The notes beneath the pieces were generated by a model. The model ran no database searches. It saw nothing but the letters and a program-made list of their open reading frames with translations, and was not told the DNA's origin. DNA of 53,656 bases from Smithella sp. SCADC (GTDB taxonomy: Bacteria; Desulfobacterota; Syntrophia; Syntrophales; Smithellaceae), in NCBI GenBank assembly GCA_000747625.2, contig JQDQ01000168.1, forward strand, positions 1 to 53,656. The letters run 5' to 3'. The position numbers and the translations under genes are program-made. Below, one piece after another: positions 16,101 to 24,591 of this stretch (positions are counted from its first letter, which is position 1; the number at the start of each line of letters is the position of its first letter).

Positions 16101-17444
16101 CTTTTCAGCCCCGGTTATTTTTCTGTATTCATGAAAGGCAGGGAAACAATCTGTTTGACTGCTTTTGTCAATGAAAATCTTCCTGTTTCATCATGTCAAT
16201 TATCCAAAAACCACGCGGGAAAAGAGAATAAATCGGCATCTCCCGAACAGATGTTGCAAGGTGCCCTTAATGCATTTATTGTCAAACGCGACAATTTGAA
16301 ATCCGTTATCGCCGGCTATCCCTGGTTTCTGGACTGGGGAAGAGATTCGCTCATTTTCTCAAGGGGCCTTATCCAGGCGGGCATGATTGATGAAACTTCG
16401 CAGATACTGAAATTATTCGGGGGATTTGAAGATCATGGCACATTACCTAATATGATACGCGGCAATAACGCGGGTAACCGCGATACATCCGATGCTCCGT
16501 TATGGTTTGTTATCGTCTGTGCCGATTTAATAAAAAAGGGAATTTCACCGGCGTTTCTTTCCGAAAAATGCGGAAACAGAACCATGATGGATATCCTGCT
16601 TTCCATAGGCCACTCCTATATCGAAGGAACCTCCAATCATATACGAATGGATCAAACATCAGGACTGATTTACAGTCCGGCGCATTTTACCTGGATGGAC
16701 ACCAATTATCCCGCGTGCACGCCCCGCCAGGGATATTGCATAGAGATTCAGGCCTTATGGCACGCGGCGCTTCTTTTTTTGTCGCATATCGATAAAAACG
16801 GGCACAACTGGGACGTATTGGCAAAGACTGTTGAGCAATCTATCATGGAATTGTTCCTTTTAAAGAATGGTTACATGGCCGATTGTCTACATGCACCACC
16901 CGATGATCCGGCAAAAAAAGGCCTCCCCGACGACTCCCTCCGGCCAAATCAGTTGCTGGCTATTACCATGGGGGCAGTGTCGGACATGACAACCGGCAGA
17001 GACATTCTGGATGCCTGCCAGTCTCTTCTGGTACCGGGAGCAATCAGAAGTCTGGCAGACGCGCCGATAAACTATTCTCTTGAAATTATTTACAACGGAA
17101 ACGTTATCGGAGATCCCCATTATCCGTATAGGGGCCGCTATGGCGGCGATGAGGATACCGGCAGGAAACCAGCCTATCATAACGGAACGGCCTGGACATG
17201 GTTGTATCCATCCTATTGTGAAGCTTATGCAAAAATTTATGGTAAAAACGGCATGGCTACTGCCCGATCTTTGCTCATGGGCAGCCTGGAAATTATCCGC
17301 GATGGTTGCATCGGTCATTTTCCTGAAATTCTTGACGGCGACTATCCACATCACCAGAGGGGATGCGACGCCCAGGCGTGGGGACTGAGCGAATGGTTGC
17401 GTGTATGGAAATTATTGAACAACAGTAATCTACAGATTGGCTAA
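13149..17444 (+). CDS. Large two-module glycogen debranching enzyme, GH13 plus GH133
   Basis: A 1431-residue protein joining an alpha-amylase-type (GH13) module to a C-terminal amylo-1,6-glucosidase (GDE, GH133) module, the arrangement of eukaryotic debranching enzymes. The GH13 residues are present: MIDIAVNHTG (about 257-266), nucleophile D331 in GFRCDAGY, acid E360 in FLLEGLGG and D419 in ETHDNN. The GDE module opens around residue 1030 and has GYPWFLDWGRDSLIF (1056-1070), then a glucoamylase-like (alpha/alpha)6 region with DAPLWFV and TAWTWLYP. The middle 500 residues resemble beta-rich carbohydrate domains and I cannot name them all. It would first move short glucan chains and then remove the 1,6-linked stub. 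Cytoplasmic, as no signal peptide is seen. Confidence 0.88.
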   Translation: MSTKNKIHQHPEPGSRKIMFRGDTVTFTLSLDKESQGKAWVRTNIGHASIARKAVIDSLDRNLPLQGTEWFDIPMRQVDSHHFSVMLPLSEVGHFEAKCFFMSAGKTKPLWPEGDNITINVEPADSCCANIIYNAFVRQFGKNKNGQHSPDDSDKLCILHLDKKEYTVIPRSGTFRDLIAELDFIVGKLGCRFVHLLPISPTPTTYGRMGRFGSPYAALHFTGIDPALAEFDIKATPLEQFGELLDAIHARKGKLMIDIAVNHTGWAASLHETHPHWLLRDHTGDIRRPGAWGVVWQDLTSLDYSQQDLWKYIAHVFLTWCRRGVDGFRCDAGYMIPLPAWTYIIAMVREQFPETIFLLEGLGGRISVTRDLLNHADFNWAYSELFQNYDRIQIENYLPEAIDISNTDGIAVHYAETHDNNRLASRSRIYARMRTALCALCSHQGAFGFANGVEWFADKKISVHEAHPLNWGSAENQVDHIRRLNILLRSHPVFFEKVDLKLIQNGEGNVIVLLRRHVPSGKKLVIVANLDDKKTAEAIWVFQADMAIGPWIDLLTERKIEVITGPDYHTCKLSPGEVLCLTVDEKDLDLLKQPESLSFLPERLLFRKFKVKAMEVFCFYHGTQDISDFDLITATKQLSDNPVEFCRSFNPDNQEHRVIFWQWPRDLKREVILPPGHFLLVKADNPFRATIIDGYEENERVIVSEESLPQNDGTHFLLFTPCKDISTATHLTLRVTVYEGQRTRHEDSSLLFLTETPCPESPAMIKRNDLMQGNHIFLSTNGIGGMCRANIKWGKLNSKYDALLAANLNPLSPEDRQIMFTRCRAWIVYQGYSQEICFDNLDHFRTEGNQGFWKYEIPTGQGERIDLLIAVKMIQGENTVLLEFHRLSAKSIKGKLDDKESVQLILRPDIENRNFHENTKAYKGPENAWPAAITIEHDAFIFTPSPDRKLKLHISKGVFVSQPEWYYMVHRPAEKERGLDPDSDLFSPGYFSVFMKGRETICLTAFVNENLPVSSCQLSKNHAGKENKSASPEQMLQGALNAFIVKRDNLKSVIAGYPWFLDWGRDSLIFSRGLIQAGMIDETSQILKLFGGFEDHGTLPNMIRGNNAGNRDTSDAPLWFVIVCADLIKKGISPAFLSEKCGNRTMMDILLSIGHSYIEGTSNHIRMDQTSGLIYSPAHFTWMDTNYPACTPRQGYCIEIQALWHAALLFLSHIDKNGHNWDVLAKTVEQSIMELFLLKNGYMADCLHAPPDDPAKKGLPDDSLRPNQLLAITMGAVSDMTTGRDILDACQSLLVPGAIRSLADAPINYSLEIIYNGNVIGDPHYPYRGRYGGDEDTGRKPAYHNGTAWTWLYPSYCEAYAKIYGKNGMATARSLLMGSLEIIRDGCIGHFPEILDGDYPHHQRGCDAQAWGLSEWLRVWKLLNNSNLQIG

Positions 17445-17516
17445 ACTCTTTTTTTCAATACAATTTCCTTAAAATTCACCAAAATTTTATCTGTCGTCTA
17501 TCTATAGATATTTCTC

Positions 17517-17545
17517 TTGACATAAATGACTTTGATAATTAAACT
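17517..17545 (+). promoter_or_regulatory. Candidate sigma-70 promoter for the CBM48-glgP unit
   Basis: TTGACA (17517-17522), a 17-nt spacer and TAAACT (17540-17545) precede the small CBM48 gene by about 50 nt. The optimal spacer supports it; the -10 box is moderate. Confidence 0.5.
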
Positions 17546-17599
17546 TTTTTGTAAATTGGAGGATCTCTCTCATTTACACCGATATTCAAGGAGGACGAT

Positions 17600-17908
17600 A
17601 TGAGTATGAAAAAGAAATACATAAAAAACAGCAAGCTGTGCAAAGTAACCTTTAGGGTCCCCAAAGAAGCTTCCATGAACGCCAAATCAATCTCTATTGT
17701 AGGTGATTTCAACAATTGGAGTATCAAAGACAATCCCATGAAGAAGCTAAAAAGCGGCGAATTCACTCTGGAGCTGGATCTCGAAACCAAAAAGGAATAC
17801 CAGTTCCGGTATCTGATTGATGAAAAAATTTGGGAAAATGACTGGGCAGCCGATAAATATGCAAGAAGTGAATATGGCAATTGCGAAAACTCCGTTATCG
17901 TTGTTTAA
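17600..17908 (+). CDS. Stand-alone CBM48/AMPK-beta-like glycogen-binding protein
   Basis: A 102-residue protein made of one CBM48 (isoamylase-N/AMPK-beta glycogen-binding) domain. Visible features are the family core SISIVGDFNNWSIKDNPMKKL, the strand GEFTLELDLETKKEYQFRYLID and the closing NDWAADKYARSEYGNCENSVI. The tryptophan in FNNW is the residue that stacks on glucan in this family. The start ATG 17600 follows AAGGAGG. It has no catalytic module and lies 24 nt ahead of glycogen phosphorylase, so it probably tethers or tunes glycogen enzymes, by analogy with AMPK beta; this is inference. Similar short proteins occur beside glycogen genes in other deltaproteobacteria. Confidence 0.88.
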   Translation: MSMKKKYIKNSKLCKVTFRVPKEASMNAKSISIVGDFNNWSIKDNPMKKLKSGEFTLELDLETKKEYQFRYLIDEKIWENDWAADKYARSEYGNCENSVIVV

Positions 17909-17932
17909 ATTATTTTATTAAGGATAGAACAA

Positions 17933-20482
17933 ATGAGTTACCTGCAAACGTTTCAAGTCTTTCCCTACATACCGGAGCCATTGAAGTTTCTGGAAGTGCT
18001 GGCAAATAATTTATGGTGGTGCTGGAACCTTGATGCTATCGAACTTTTTCGGCGCATTAATCCGAAATTGTGGGACGAATCGGGACACAATCCTATCGTT
18101 TTCTCAACTCTGATTGAGCAAAAAAAGTTCGATGAATTGTCGACTGATTCCAGCTTTCTGAGTTACATGGAAGAAGTTCGTGAACATTTTATCAAACAGG
18201 TTGCTGAACCATTTGATAAAGTCCAACGGCCAGGCAGAGGAAATGATGTCATAGCTTATTTCTCCATGGAGTTCGGCCTTCATGAATGTCTTCCGTTATT
18301 CGCCGGCGGATTGGGAATCCTTGCAGGAGATCATCTGAAGGCCTCTTCTGATCTTGGTATCCCCATGGTTGGAGTCGGCCTGTTATATCGTAACGGTTAT
18401 TTCCATCAATTTTTGAATCATGACGGATGGCAACAGGAAGGATATCCGGAAACAGACCTGTATAAACTCCCTATCGAAAGCGTTAAAGATACATCCGGCA
18501 ATGATTTGCACATTACAATTGCCGGTCCGGACGGAGCAATTCAGATCATGATCTGGGAAATCATGGTGGGCAGAATTCCGCTATACCTCCTGGATACAAA
18601 CATTAAAGAAAATCCTCCAAAGATTCGTGATATTAATTCAAGTTTGTATTCTGCCGATGGAAAAGTGCGCCTGGCCCAGGAAGCCGTTTTGGGCATCGGC
18701 GGGATGCGTGCTTTAAATGCGATGGGCATTAATCCGATTGTTTGTCATATCAATGAGGGACATTGTTCTTTTTGTAATATTGAAAGACTGGCGCAGATCC
18801 GATCCCGACATAATGTGGATTTGAAAACGGCCATGGGGATCAATGCGCGAACCACTGTGCTGACCACCCATACGCCGGTGCTGGCCGCACACGACGAATT
18901 CCCTCTTGATCAGGTTAAGCCTTATCTTGTTCCTTTTGAAAAAGATCTGGGACTTTCCGCCGACAATCTTTTAAAATGGGGTCAGACAGACCATGACATC
19001 AATAAAAGCCCCTTTTCTATGTTTGTTCTTGGATTGCATTTGACGCAGAACCGTAACGGTGTCAGTCGTCTCCACGGCTCCGTCGCCAAACGCATGTGGT
19101 CATTTGTGTGGCCCGGAATACCGGAAGAAGAAATTCCTATCAATTACATTACCAACGGCGTGCACATCCCTTCCTGGATATCTATCGAAATTTCCACTCT
19201 TTTTGAGCGATATTTCGGTCGGGACTGGCCTATGAAAACATCAAACACTGATATGGCCAAACGCATCGATAATATTTATGATGAAGAATTATGGCGTTCA
19301 CATGAAATGAGCAGAACCCGGTTAGTCCGTTTCTGCAGAAAATGGATGGTCAAACAATATGCGCGGAGAAATGCCCCCCAATACATTATGAAGGAAGCGG
19401 AATCCGTGCTGGATGATAATGTATTGACCATTGGCTTTGCGCGGCGATTTACCACCTATAAACGTGCAAATCTATTATTCAATGACATGGATCGGTTTGA
19501 AACTATTCTAAAAAATGAACAACATCCTGTTCAATTTATTTTTGCCGGAAAAGCTCATCCAATGGATAACGAAGGGAAAAAAATTATCCAGCAAATTGTT
19601 CATCTTTCCAGACATCCTGAATACCATCATAAAATTCTCTTTCTCGAAAATTATGACATTGACATTGCACGGCATCTGATTCAGGGAACCGACGTATGGT
19701 TGAACACACCGAGACGTCCCCTGGAGGCTTGCGGCACTTCAGGAATGAAGGCAGCAGCCAACGGAGTTCTCAATCTCAGTATTCTGGACGGCTGGTGGTG
19801 TGAAGGCTATTCTCCGGAAACAGGATGGGCTATCGGTACCGGAGAAGAATTTACTGATCATCAATATCAGGATGCCGTGGAAAGTCATGCCCTGTATAAC
19901 GTATTGGAAAATGATGTAATTCCTTGTTTTTATAACAGGGAAAACGGAGGACTCCCCTTACGCTGGCTGGCCATGATGAAGGCTTCAATTCGGCTGGCAC
20001 TGGAGCAATTCAGCGCACAAAAAATGGTCACCAATTACAACCATTTCTTTTACATGCCCGCTATTTCACAGTATGACGACCTGACGCGGGACAAGGCTGC
20101 GCAAGCCATCCGATTGAAGAATTTATATGAGCGACTTCGTGAAAAATGGTCTGCCCTATCTATAGAACTGCCTGTCAGAAAAGACAGTGGGGCATTGAAA
20201 GTTGGCGAATTTCTAAACATTTCAACAAATGTGCATTTGGGTGAACTTACGCCGGACGAGGTTGATGTGGAATTATTTTACGGACACATGAAAACTGTGG
20301 AAAGCCTTGCTGATGGGAAAACTCAACAAATGAAAGTTGTGGAAAATTTGGGCAACGGTATCTATCGGTATGAATGTTCGTTGCCCTGTACAATTGCCGG
20401 TCGTTTCGGATTTACGGCACGCGTAACTCCCAAAGCGGATTCCTTTATTAAATACGCCCCGGGATTAATTACCTGGGCATAA
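17933..20482 (+). CDS. glgP: Alpha-glucan phosphorylase (GT35)
   Basis: Glycogen phosphorylase (849 residues), releasing glucose 1-phosphate from alpha-1,4-glucan with a PLP cofactor. It belongs to the branch with an N-terminal DUF3417 region (YIPEPLKFLEVLANNLWWCWN) rather than the E. coli MalP type. Further marks are YFSMEFGLHECLPLFAGGLG, HINEGHC and the PLP lysine K606 in CGTSGMKAAANG. A C-terminal beta-rich extension after about residue 700 is normal for this branch. It follows the CBM48 gene by 24 nt and shares its promoter. Start ATG 17933 has the modest upstream site AGGATAG. Confidence 0.94.
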   Translation: MSYLQTFQVFPYIPEPLKFLEVLANNLWWCWNLDAIELFRRINPKLWDESGHNPIVFSTLIEQKKFDELSTDSSFLSYMEEVREHFIKQVAEPFDKVQRPGRGNDVIAYFSMEFGLHECLPLFAGGLGILAGDHLKASSDLGIPMVGVGLLYRNGYFHQFLNHDGWQQEGYPETDLYKLPIESVKDTSGNDLHITIAGPDGAIQIMIWEIMVGRIPLYLLDTNIKENPPKIRDINSSLYSADGKVRLAQEAVLGIGGMRALNAMGINPIVCHINEGHCSFCNIERLAQIRSRHNVDLKTAMGINARTTVLTTHTPVLAAHDEFPLDQVKPYLVPFEKDLGLSADNLLKWGQTDHDINKSPFSMFVLGLHLTQNRNGVSRLHGSVAKRMWSFVWPGIPEEEIPINYITNGVHIPSWISIEISTLFERYFGRDWPMKTSNTDMAKRIDNIYDEELWRSHEMSRTRLVRFCRKWMVKQYARRNAPQYIMKEAESVLDDNVLTIGFARRFTTYKRANLLFNDMDRFETILKNEQHPVQFIFAGKAHPMDNEGKKIIQQIVHLSRHPEYHHKILFLENYDIDIARHLIQGTDVWLNTPRRPLEACGTSGMKAAANGVLNLSILDGWWCEGYSPETGWAIGTGEEFTDHQYQDAVESHALYNVLENDVIPCFYNRENGGLPLRWLAMMKASIRLALEQFSAQKMVTNYNHFFYMPAISQYDDLTRDKAAQAIRLKNLYERLREKWSALSIELPVRKDSGALKVGEFLNISTNVHLGELTPDEVDVELFYGHMKTVESLADGKTQQMKVVENLGNGIYRYECSLPCTIAGRFGFTARVTPKADSFIKYAPGLITWA

Positions 20483-20629
20483 ACATAGCCTTTAATCAAG
20501 GTAAATATCTGTATCTCGTTGCATTGATTTTCGTTTCGGTGAATCAATTCATTTATGATTTGTGATTGATCGCGATACGATATTTTTGTGAAGTCATCTT
20601 TGAAAAAAACGAGGGAACGCTGACCCGAT

Positions 20630-22144
20630 ATGTTTCGCCGCAGAACAAAACCACGGGTGCTCATTGTAACTCCGGAAGTGACCTATCTCCCGGAAGGAAT
20701 GGGAAAAAACGTCAATCATCTAACCGCCAAAGCAGGAGGTCTTGCTGACGTCTCTGCAGCCCTGATCAACGCACTATTTGCGCAGGGAGGTGATGTTCAC
20801 GTTGCGCTACCCGATTATCGAAACATATATAATCAGGAATCAGAAAGATTATTCAAAAATGAATTAAAAAAAATAAAAAGAGAAGTCTCTAAGGAACGTA
20901 TTCATCTGGCCGAAGACAGGGCATTTTTTTACATGAATTCCGTTTATTCCAGCTACAACTGGGAAAACATAAAAATTTCATTGGCATTTCAAAGAGAAGT
21001 CATCAACAACATTATTCCCGTCGTCAAACCGGATTTGATCCATTGCAATGACTGGATGACGGGATTACTTCCGGCCAAAGCCCGGGAACTAGGTATCCCC
21101 TGCTTATTTACCATCCATAATATTTTTACGGTTAAGAAAACTCTTGCTGAAATTGAAGACCAGGGGATTGATGCCGCCATGTTCTGGAAACATTTGTTTT
21201 TTATGAGGCCACCCGGCTGTTATGAAGAAACGCGGAAAACTAATCCCGTGGATTTTCTGGTTAGTGGTGTTTTTGCAGCGCATTTTGTTAACACGGTTAG
21301 CCCCACTTTCCTTCTTGAAATTGTAGAGGGAAAACATCCGTTTGTTGAAGAACCTTTGAAACGGGAATTGACTTACAAATGGGAGGCTAACTGCGCTGCA
21401 GGCATATTGAATAGTCCCGACCCTTCTTTTAATCCGGAAAACGACTCCTCTCTGCCGTTCCGGTATCATGCTAAAAATTTCACCAGGGGCAAAGCCAGAA
21501 ACAAACAACATCTTCAAAAAAGCCTCGGTCTTATTGAAAACGAACAGGCACCTCTTTTTTTCTGGCCATCCCGTCTGGACAGAATCCAAAAAGGCAGTCC
21601 GCTTATGGCGCACATTCTTTATGATGTCATTTCCAAATACTGGAATATTTCCATGCAAATGGTCTTTGTGGCCGATGGTGAATTTCAGCAATACATCAGT
21701 CAGATTGTCTGGCAGTTCAATTTATCCGGAAGAGTTGCCGTATGTGATTTTGAAGAAAATCTGTCACGACTGGCCTACGCCGCATCGGATTTTATTCTCA
21801 TGCCATCAGCCTTCGAACCTTGTGGCTTGTCCCAGATGATTGCCACGATTTATGGTTCCCTGCCGGTTGCCCGGGACACGGGCGGCATTCACGACACGAT
21901 TCAAAAACTGAACACTGAAAACAATTCCGGAAACGGAATCCTGTTTGAAACTTATGACTCGCAGGGACTGATGTGGGCAATAGATCAGGCTGTGCAATTT
22001 TATATGCTGCCGCCATCTGAAAAAGAAAAACAGATATCCCGCATCATGAAAGAAAGTTTGGCATCTTTTAACCATTCGGTAACAGCAAAAATTTATACCG
22101 ATCTTTTTGAAAAAATGCTGAATCGTCCATTTATCAATCCATAA
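20630..22144 (+). CDS. glgA: Glycogen (starch) synthase GT5 family
   Basis: A glycosyltransferase of family GT5 that extends alpha-1,4-glucan from a nucleotide-glucose donor. The glucan/nucleotide loop KAGGLADVSAALINAL is present, but an extra 14-16 residues (YLPEGMGKNVNHLTA) separate it from the first strand, unlike E. coli GlgA, where KTGGL follows the first strand almost directly. The C-terminal donor motif is MPSAFEPCGLSQMIATIYGSLPVARDTGGIHDTI. 504 residues is normal. The ATG at 20630 has only GAGGG at long distance, so translation may be weak or the start slightly off. The 147-nt gap after glgP shows no clear terminator. ADP- versus UDP-glucose use is not visible. Confidence 0.9.
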   Translation: MFRRRTKPRVLIVTPEVTYLPEGMGKNVNHLTAKAGGLADVSAALINALFAQGGDVHVALPDYRNIYNQESERLFKNELKKIKREVSKERIHLAEDRAFFYMNSVYSSYNWENIKISLAFQREVINNIIPVVKPDLIHCNDWMTGLLPAKARELGIPCLFTIHNIFTVKKTLAEIEDQGIDAAMFWKHLFFMRPPGCYEETRKTNPVDFLVSGVFAAHFVNTVSPTFLLEIVEGKHPFVEEPLKRELTYKWEANCAAGILNSPDPSFNPENDSSLPFRYHAKNFTRGKARNKQHLQKSLGLIENEQAPLFFWPSRLDRIQKGSPLMAHILYDVISKYWNISMQMVFVADGEFQQYISQIVWQFNLSGRVAVCDFEENLSRLAYAASDFILMPSAFEPCGLSQMIATIYGSLPVARDTGGIHDTIQKLNTENNSGNGILFETYDSQGLMWAIDQAVQFYMLPPSEKEKQISRIMKESLASFNHSVTAKIYTDLFEKMLNRPFINP

Positions 22145-22203
22145 AAGTTTTTTGCAGGATAGTTAAAATAAGTGCATAATTCAAAATAGGATATTACGAA
22201 AAT

Positions 22204-24264
22204 ATGAGGGATAAACAACCGGAAAAAAAACCAACTGATCGAACCATATATACTCTAAACGACCGTTTGCAAATTATATTGGACAGCGATCCTTGTCTAC
22301 GTCCCTATAGTGAAATCATTGAGCGCAGACTGAACCACATTACCGGACTTGAGAAAAAGCTAATTGGTAAGAATAGAAAAAGTCTGTCTGATTTTGCCTC
22401 AGGCCATCAATATTTTGGGCTACACAAACATGATCACGAATGGATTTTTAGAGAATGGGCACCTAATGCCACAAAAATATTTTTTGTCGGCGAGATGACG
22501 GGTTGGGAAACCCAAAATGATTTCGCTCTTGAGCGTATAACTCATGACGGAATTTGGGAAATTCATTTTCCCGAAAATTTCCTGTCTCACGGTGACTTAT
22601 ACCGTCTCATGGTGCAATGGCCCGGTGGCGAGGGAGACCGCATTCCCGCTTACGCCAAAAGAGTTGTTCAGGATCCCGAAACACTGATTTTTAACGCCCA
22701 GGTATGGAATCATCCGGCTTACAAGTGGCAATATAAAACACCTGGACAGGCCATTCCTCCGCTGATTTATGAAGCTCATGTCGGTATGGCTCAGGAAGAA
22801 GGGAAGATAGGAACATATCGTGAATTTACCGAATTCATCATTCCCCGCATCGTCCGATTGGGATATAACACGATTCAACTGATGGGAATCCAGGAACACC
22901 CTTACTACGCTTCATTCGGCTATCAGGTGTCCAGCTTCTTTGCTGCTTCTTCGCGGTTCGGCACTCCGGATGATTTGAAAAAACTGATCGATACCGCCCA
23001 CAGCGCCGGACTGACAGTAATTATGGACATCATCCACTCCCACGCTGTCAGTAACGAAGTCGAGGGGCTCAGCCGTTTTGACGGAACGCTTTATCAATAT
23101 TTCCACAACGGCTTCCGCGGTTTTCATCACGCATGGGATTCGCGATGCTTTGATTACGAAAAACATCAGGTCCTTCATTTTTTGCTGTCGAACTGCCGTT
23201 TCTGGCTGGATGAATACCACTTTGATGGCTTTAGGTTTGACGGTATCACTAGCATGCTCTACCTGGATCACGGTCTGGAAAAAGCCTTTACCTCTTATAA
23301 CGATTATTTTAATTCAAACGTCGATGAGGATGCGCTCGCCTACTTGGCACTGGCCAATACTGTCATTCATGACATCAGACCGGATGCCATAACCATTGCA
23401 GAAGACATCAGCGGCACGCCATCCCTTGCCTCGCCCAAAAATAGAGGGGGAATCGGGTTTGATTACCGTCTTGCCATGGGTATCCCGGATTATTGGATTA
23501 AACTTGTTAAAGATTGCAGGGATGAAGATTGGCCGCTGGACCATCTCTGGTATGAACTCAACAACAGGCGTCACGATGAGAAAACCATCAGTTATGCCGA
23601 ATCCCACGACCAGGCTCTTGTCGGAGACAAAACGCTGATGTTTTGGATGGCCGACGCAGCCATGTATAATCATATGATCGCCCATAACACCAACCTGATC
23701 ATTGACCGGGCCATGGCTCTTCACAAACTGATACGCCTGATCACACTGGCGACTGCCGGACACGGCTATCAGAATTTCATGGGTAATGAATTCGGCCATC
23801 CCGAATGGATTGATTTCCCGAGGCAGGGCAATAACTGGTCATTTCACTACGCGAGAAGGCAATGGCATCTGACAGATGATTCGAGTTTGAAATACCAGTT
23901 CCTTGAACGTTTTGACAGGGATATGATTACGCTTGCCAAGCGTTTTGCCTTTCTTGAAGATCCATGGCCAACCCTTTTTCATGAGCATATCAACGATAAA
24001 GTCATAGTTTTCAGGCGGGGCAAACTAATCTTTATCTTCAACTTTCATCCTACGGCATCATATCCCGACTATCAACTACACATGCCGCCAGGAAAATACA
24101 AAATGATATTAAATACTGATGACGCAATATACGGAGGACACGCGCGACTGATATTCGATCAGGTTCATTTTACAATGCCGTTGTGCCCTGACGAAACAGT
24201 GCAAAACATTTTGAGGCTGTATCTCCCGACCAGAACAGCCATTATTTTAAAACTACAAAGCTAA
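22204..24264 (+). CDS. glgB: 1,4-alpha-glucan branching enzyme, eukaryote-type (GH13_8-like)
   Basis: The branching enzyme creates alpha-1,6 links in glycogen. The 686 residues hold a CBM48 domain (about 60-160, FREWAPNATKIFFVGEMTGW) and a GH13 barrel. Catalytic residues are D346 in GFRFDGITSML, E400 in IAEDISG and D469 in AESHDQA. The barrel text IQLMGIQEHPYYASFGYQV, FFAASSRFGTP and WMADAAMYNHM resembles plant and animal branching enzymes much more than E. coli GlgB, placing it with the eukaryote-like bacterial group. The C-terminal all-beta domain (VIVFRRGKLIFIFNFHP) is complete. It follows glgA by 59 nt and ends the glycogen cluster. Confidence 0.93.
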   Translation: MRDKQPEKKPTDRTIYTLNDRLQIILDSDPCLRPYSEIIERRLNHITGLEKKLIGKNRKSLSDFASGHQYFGLHKHDHEWIFREWAPNATKIFFVGEMTGWETQNDFALERITHDGIWEIHFPENFLSHGDLYRLMVQWPGGEGDRIPAYAKRVVQDPETLIFNAQVWNHPAYKWQYKTPGQAIPPLIYEAHVGMAQEEGKIGTYREFTEFIIPRIVRLGYNTIQLMGIQEHPYYASFGYQVSSFFAASSRFGTPDDLKKLIDTAHSAGLTVIMDIIHSHAVSNEVEGLSRFDGTLYQYFHNGFRGFHHAWDSRCFDYEKHQVLHFLLSNCRFWLDEYHFDGFRFDGITSMLYLDHGLEKAFTSYNDYFNSNVDEDALAYLALANTVIHDIRPDAITIAEDISGTPSLASPKNRGGIGFDYRLAMGIPDYWIKLVKDCRDEDWPLDHLWYELNNRRHDEKTISYAESHDQALVGDKTLMFWMADAAMYNHMIAHNTNLIIDRAMALHKLIRLITLATAGHGYQNFMGNEFGHPEWIDFPRQGNNWSFHYARRQWHLTDDSSLKYQFLERFDRDMITLAKRFAFLEDPWPTLFHEHINDKVIVFRRGKLIFIFNFHPTASYPDYQLHMPPGKYKMILNTDDAIYGGHARLIFDQVHFTMPLCPDETVQNILRLYLPTRTAIILKLQS

Positions 24265-24273
24265 TTTATATTG

Positions 24274-24406
24274 CTAGTGCATACTTGCAAAAGTTACCGA
24301 TATGTCATTTCGACCGAAGGGAGAAATCTTATTCAATGATTATAAAGATTTCTCAGTCACTTCGTTCCTTCGAAATGACACGGTTAATATTGAAATCAAG
24401 CACTAG
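24274..24406. repeat. CTAG-ended palindromic repeat, family 1, copy 2
   Basis: The unit runs CTAGTGCATACTTGC ... AAGCACTAG with internal inverted blocks TGTCATTTCGACCGAAGGG and CCTTCGAAATGACA, and AGAAATCTT facing AAGATTTCT. From 24280 to 24406 it is identical, base for base by eye, to 53520-53646. No gene inside. The remaining gap to 24591 is AT-rich with nothing recognisable. Confidence 0.92.
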
Positions 24407-24591
24407 CGGTATTTACTATGACAATCTCATGCAAAAAATTGTGCCTGAATAAAAAGTTAGATTTACAGGATTAATTCAAGAATATTAAAATTATGAACAA
24501 ATTTAAAAATATTCCGTTTGAATGAAATATTGCAAACATTTTTACAATATTATAAAAGCATTTTATCATTTAGAAATACGTAAGGCAAATA

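Noticed and set aside
24274..24406. Simple transcription terminator after glgB
   Set aside because: The inverted repeat is 133 bp long, lacks a T run, and is duplicated exactly at 53.5 kb, so it is a dispersed element.
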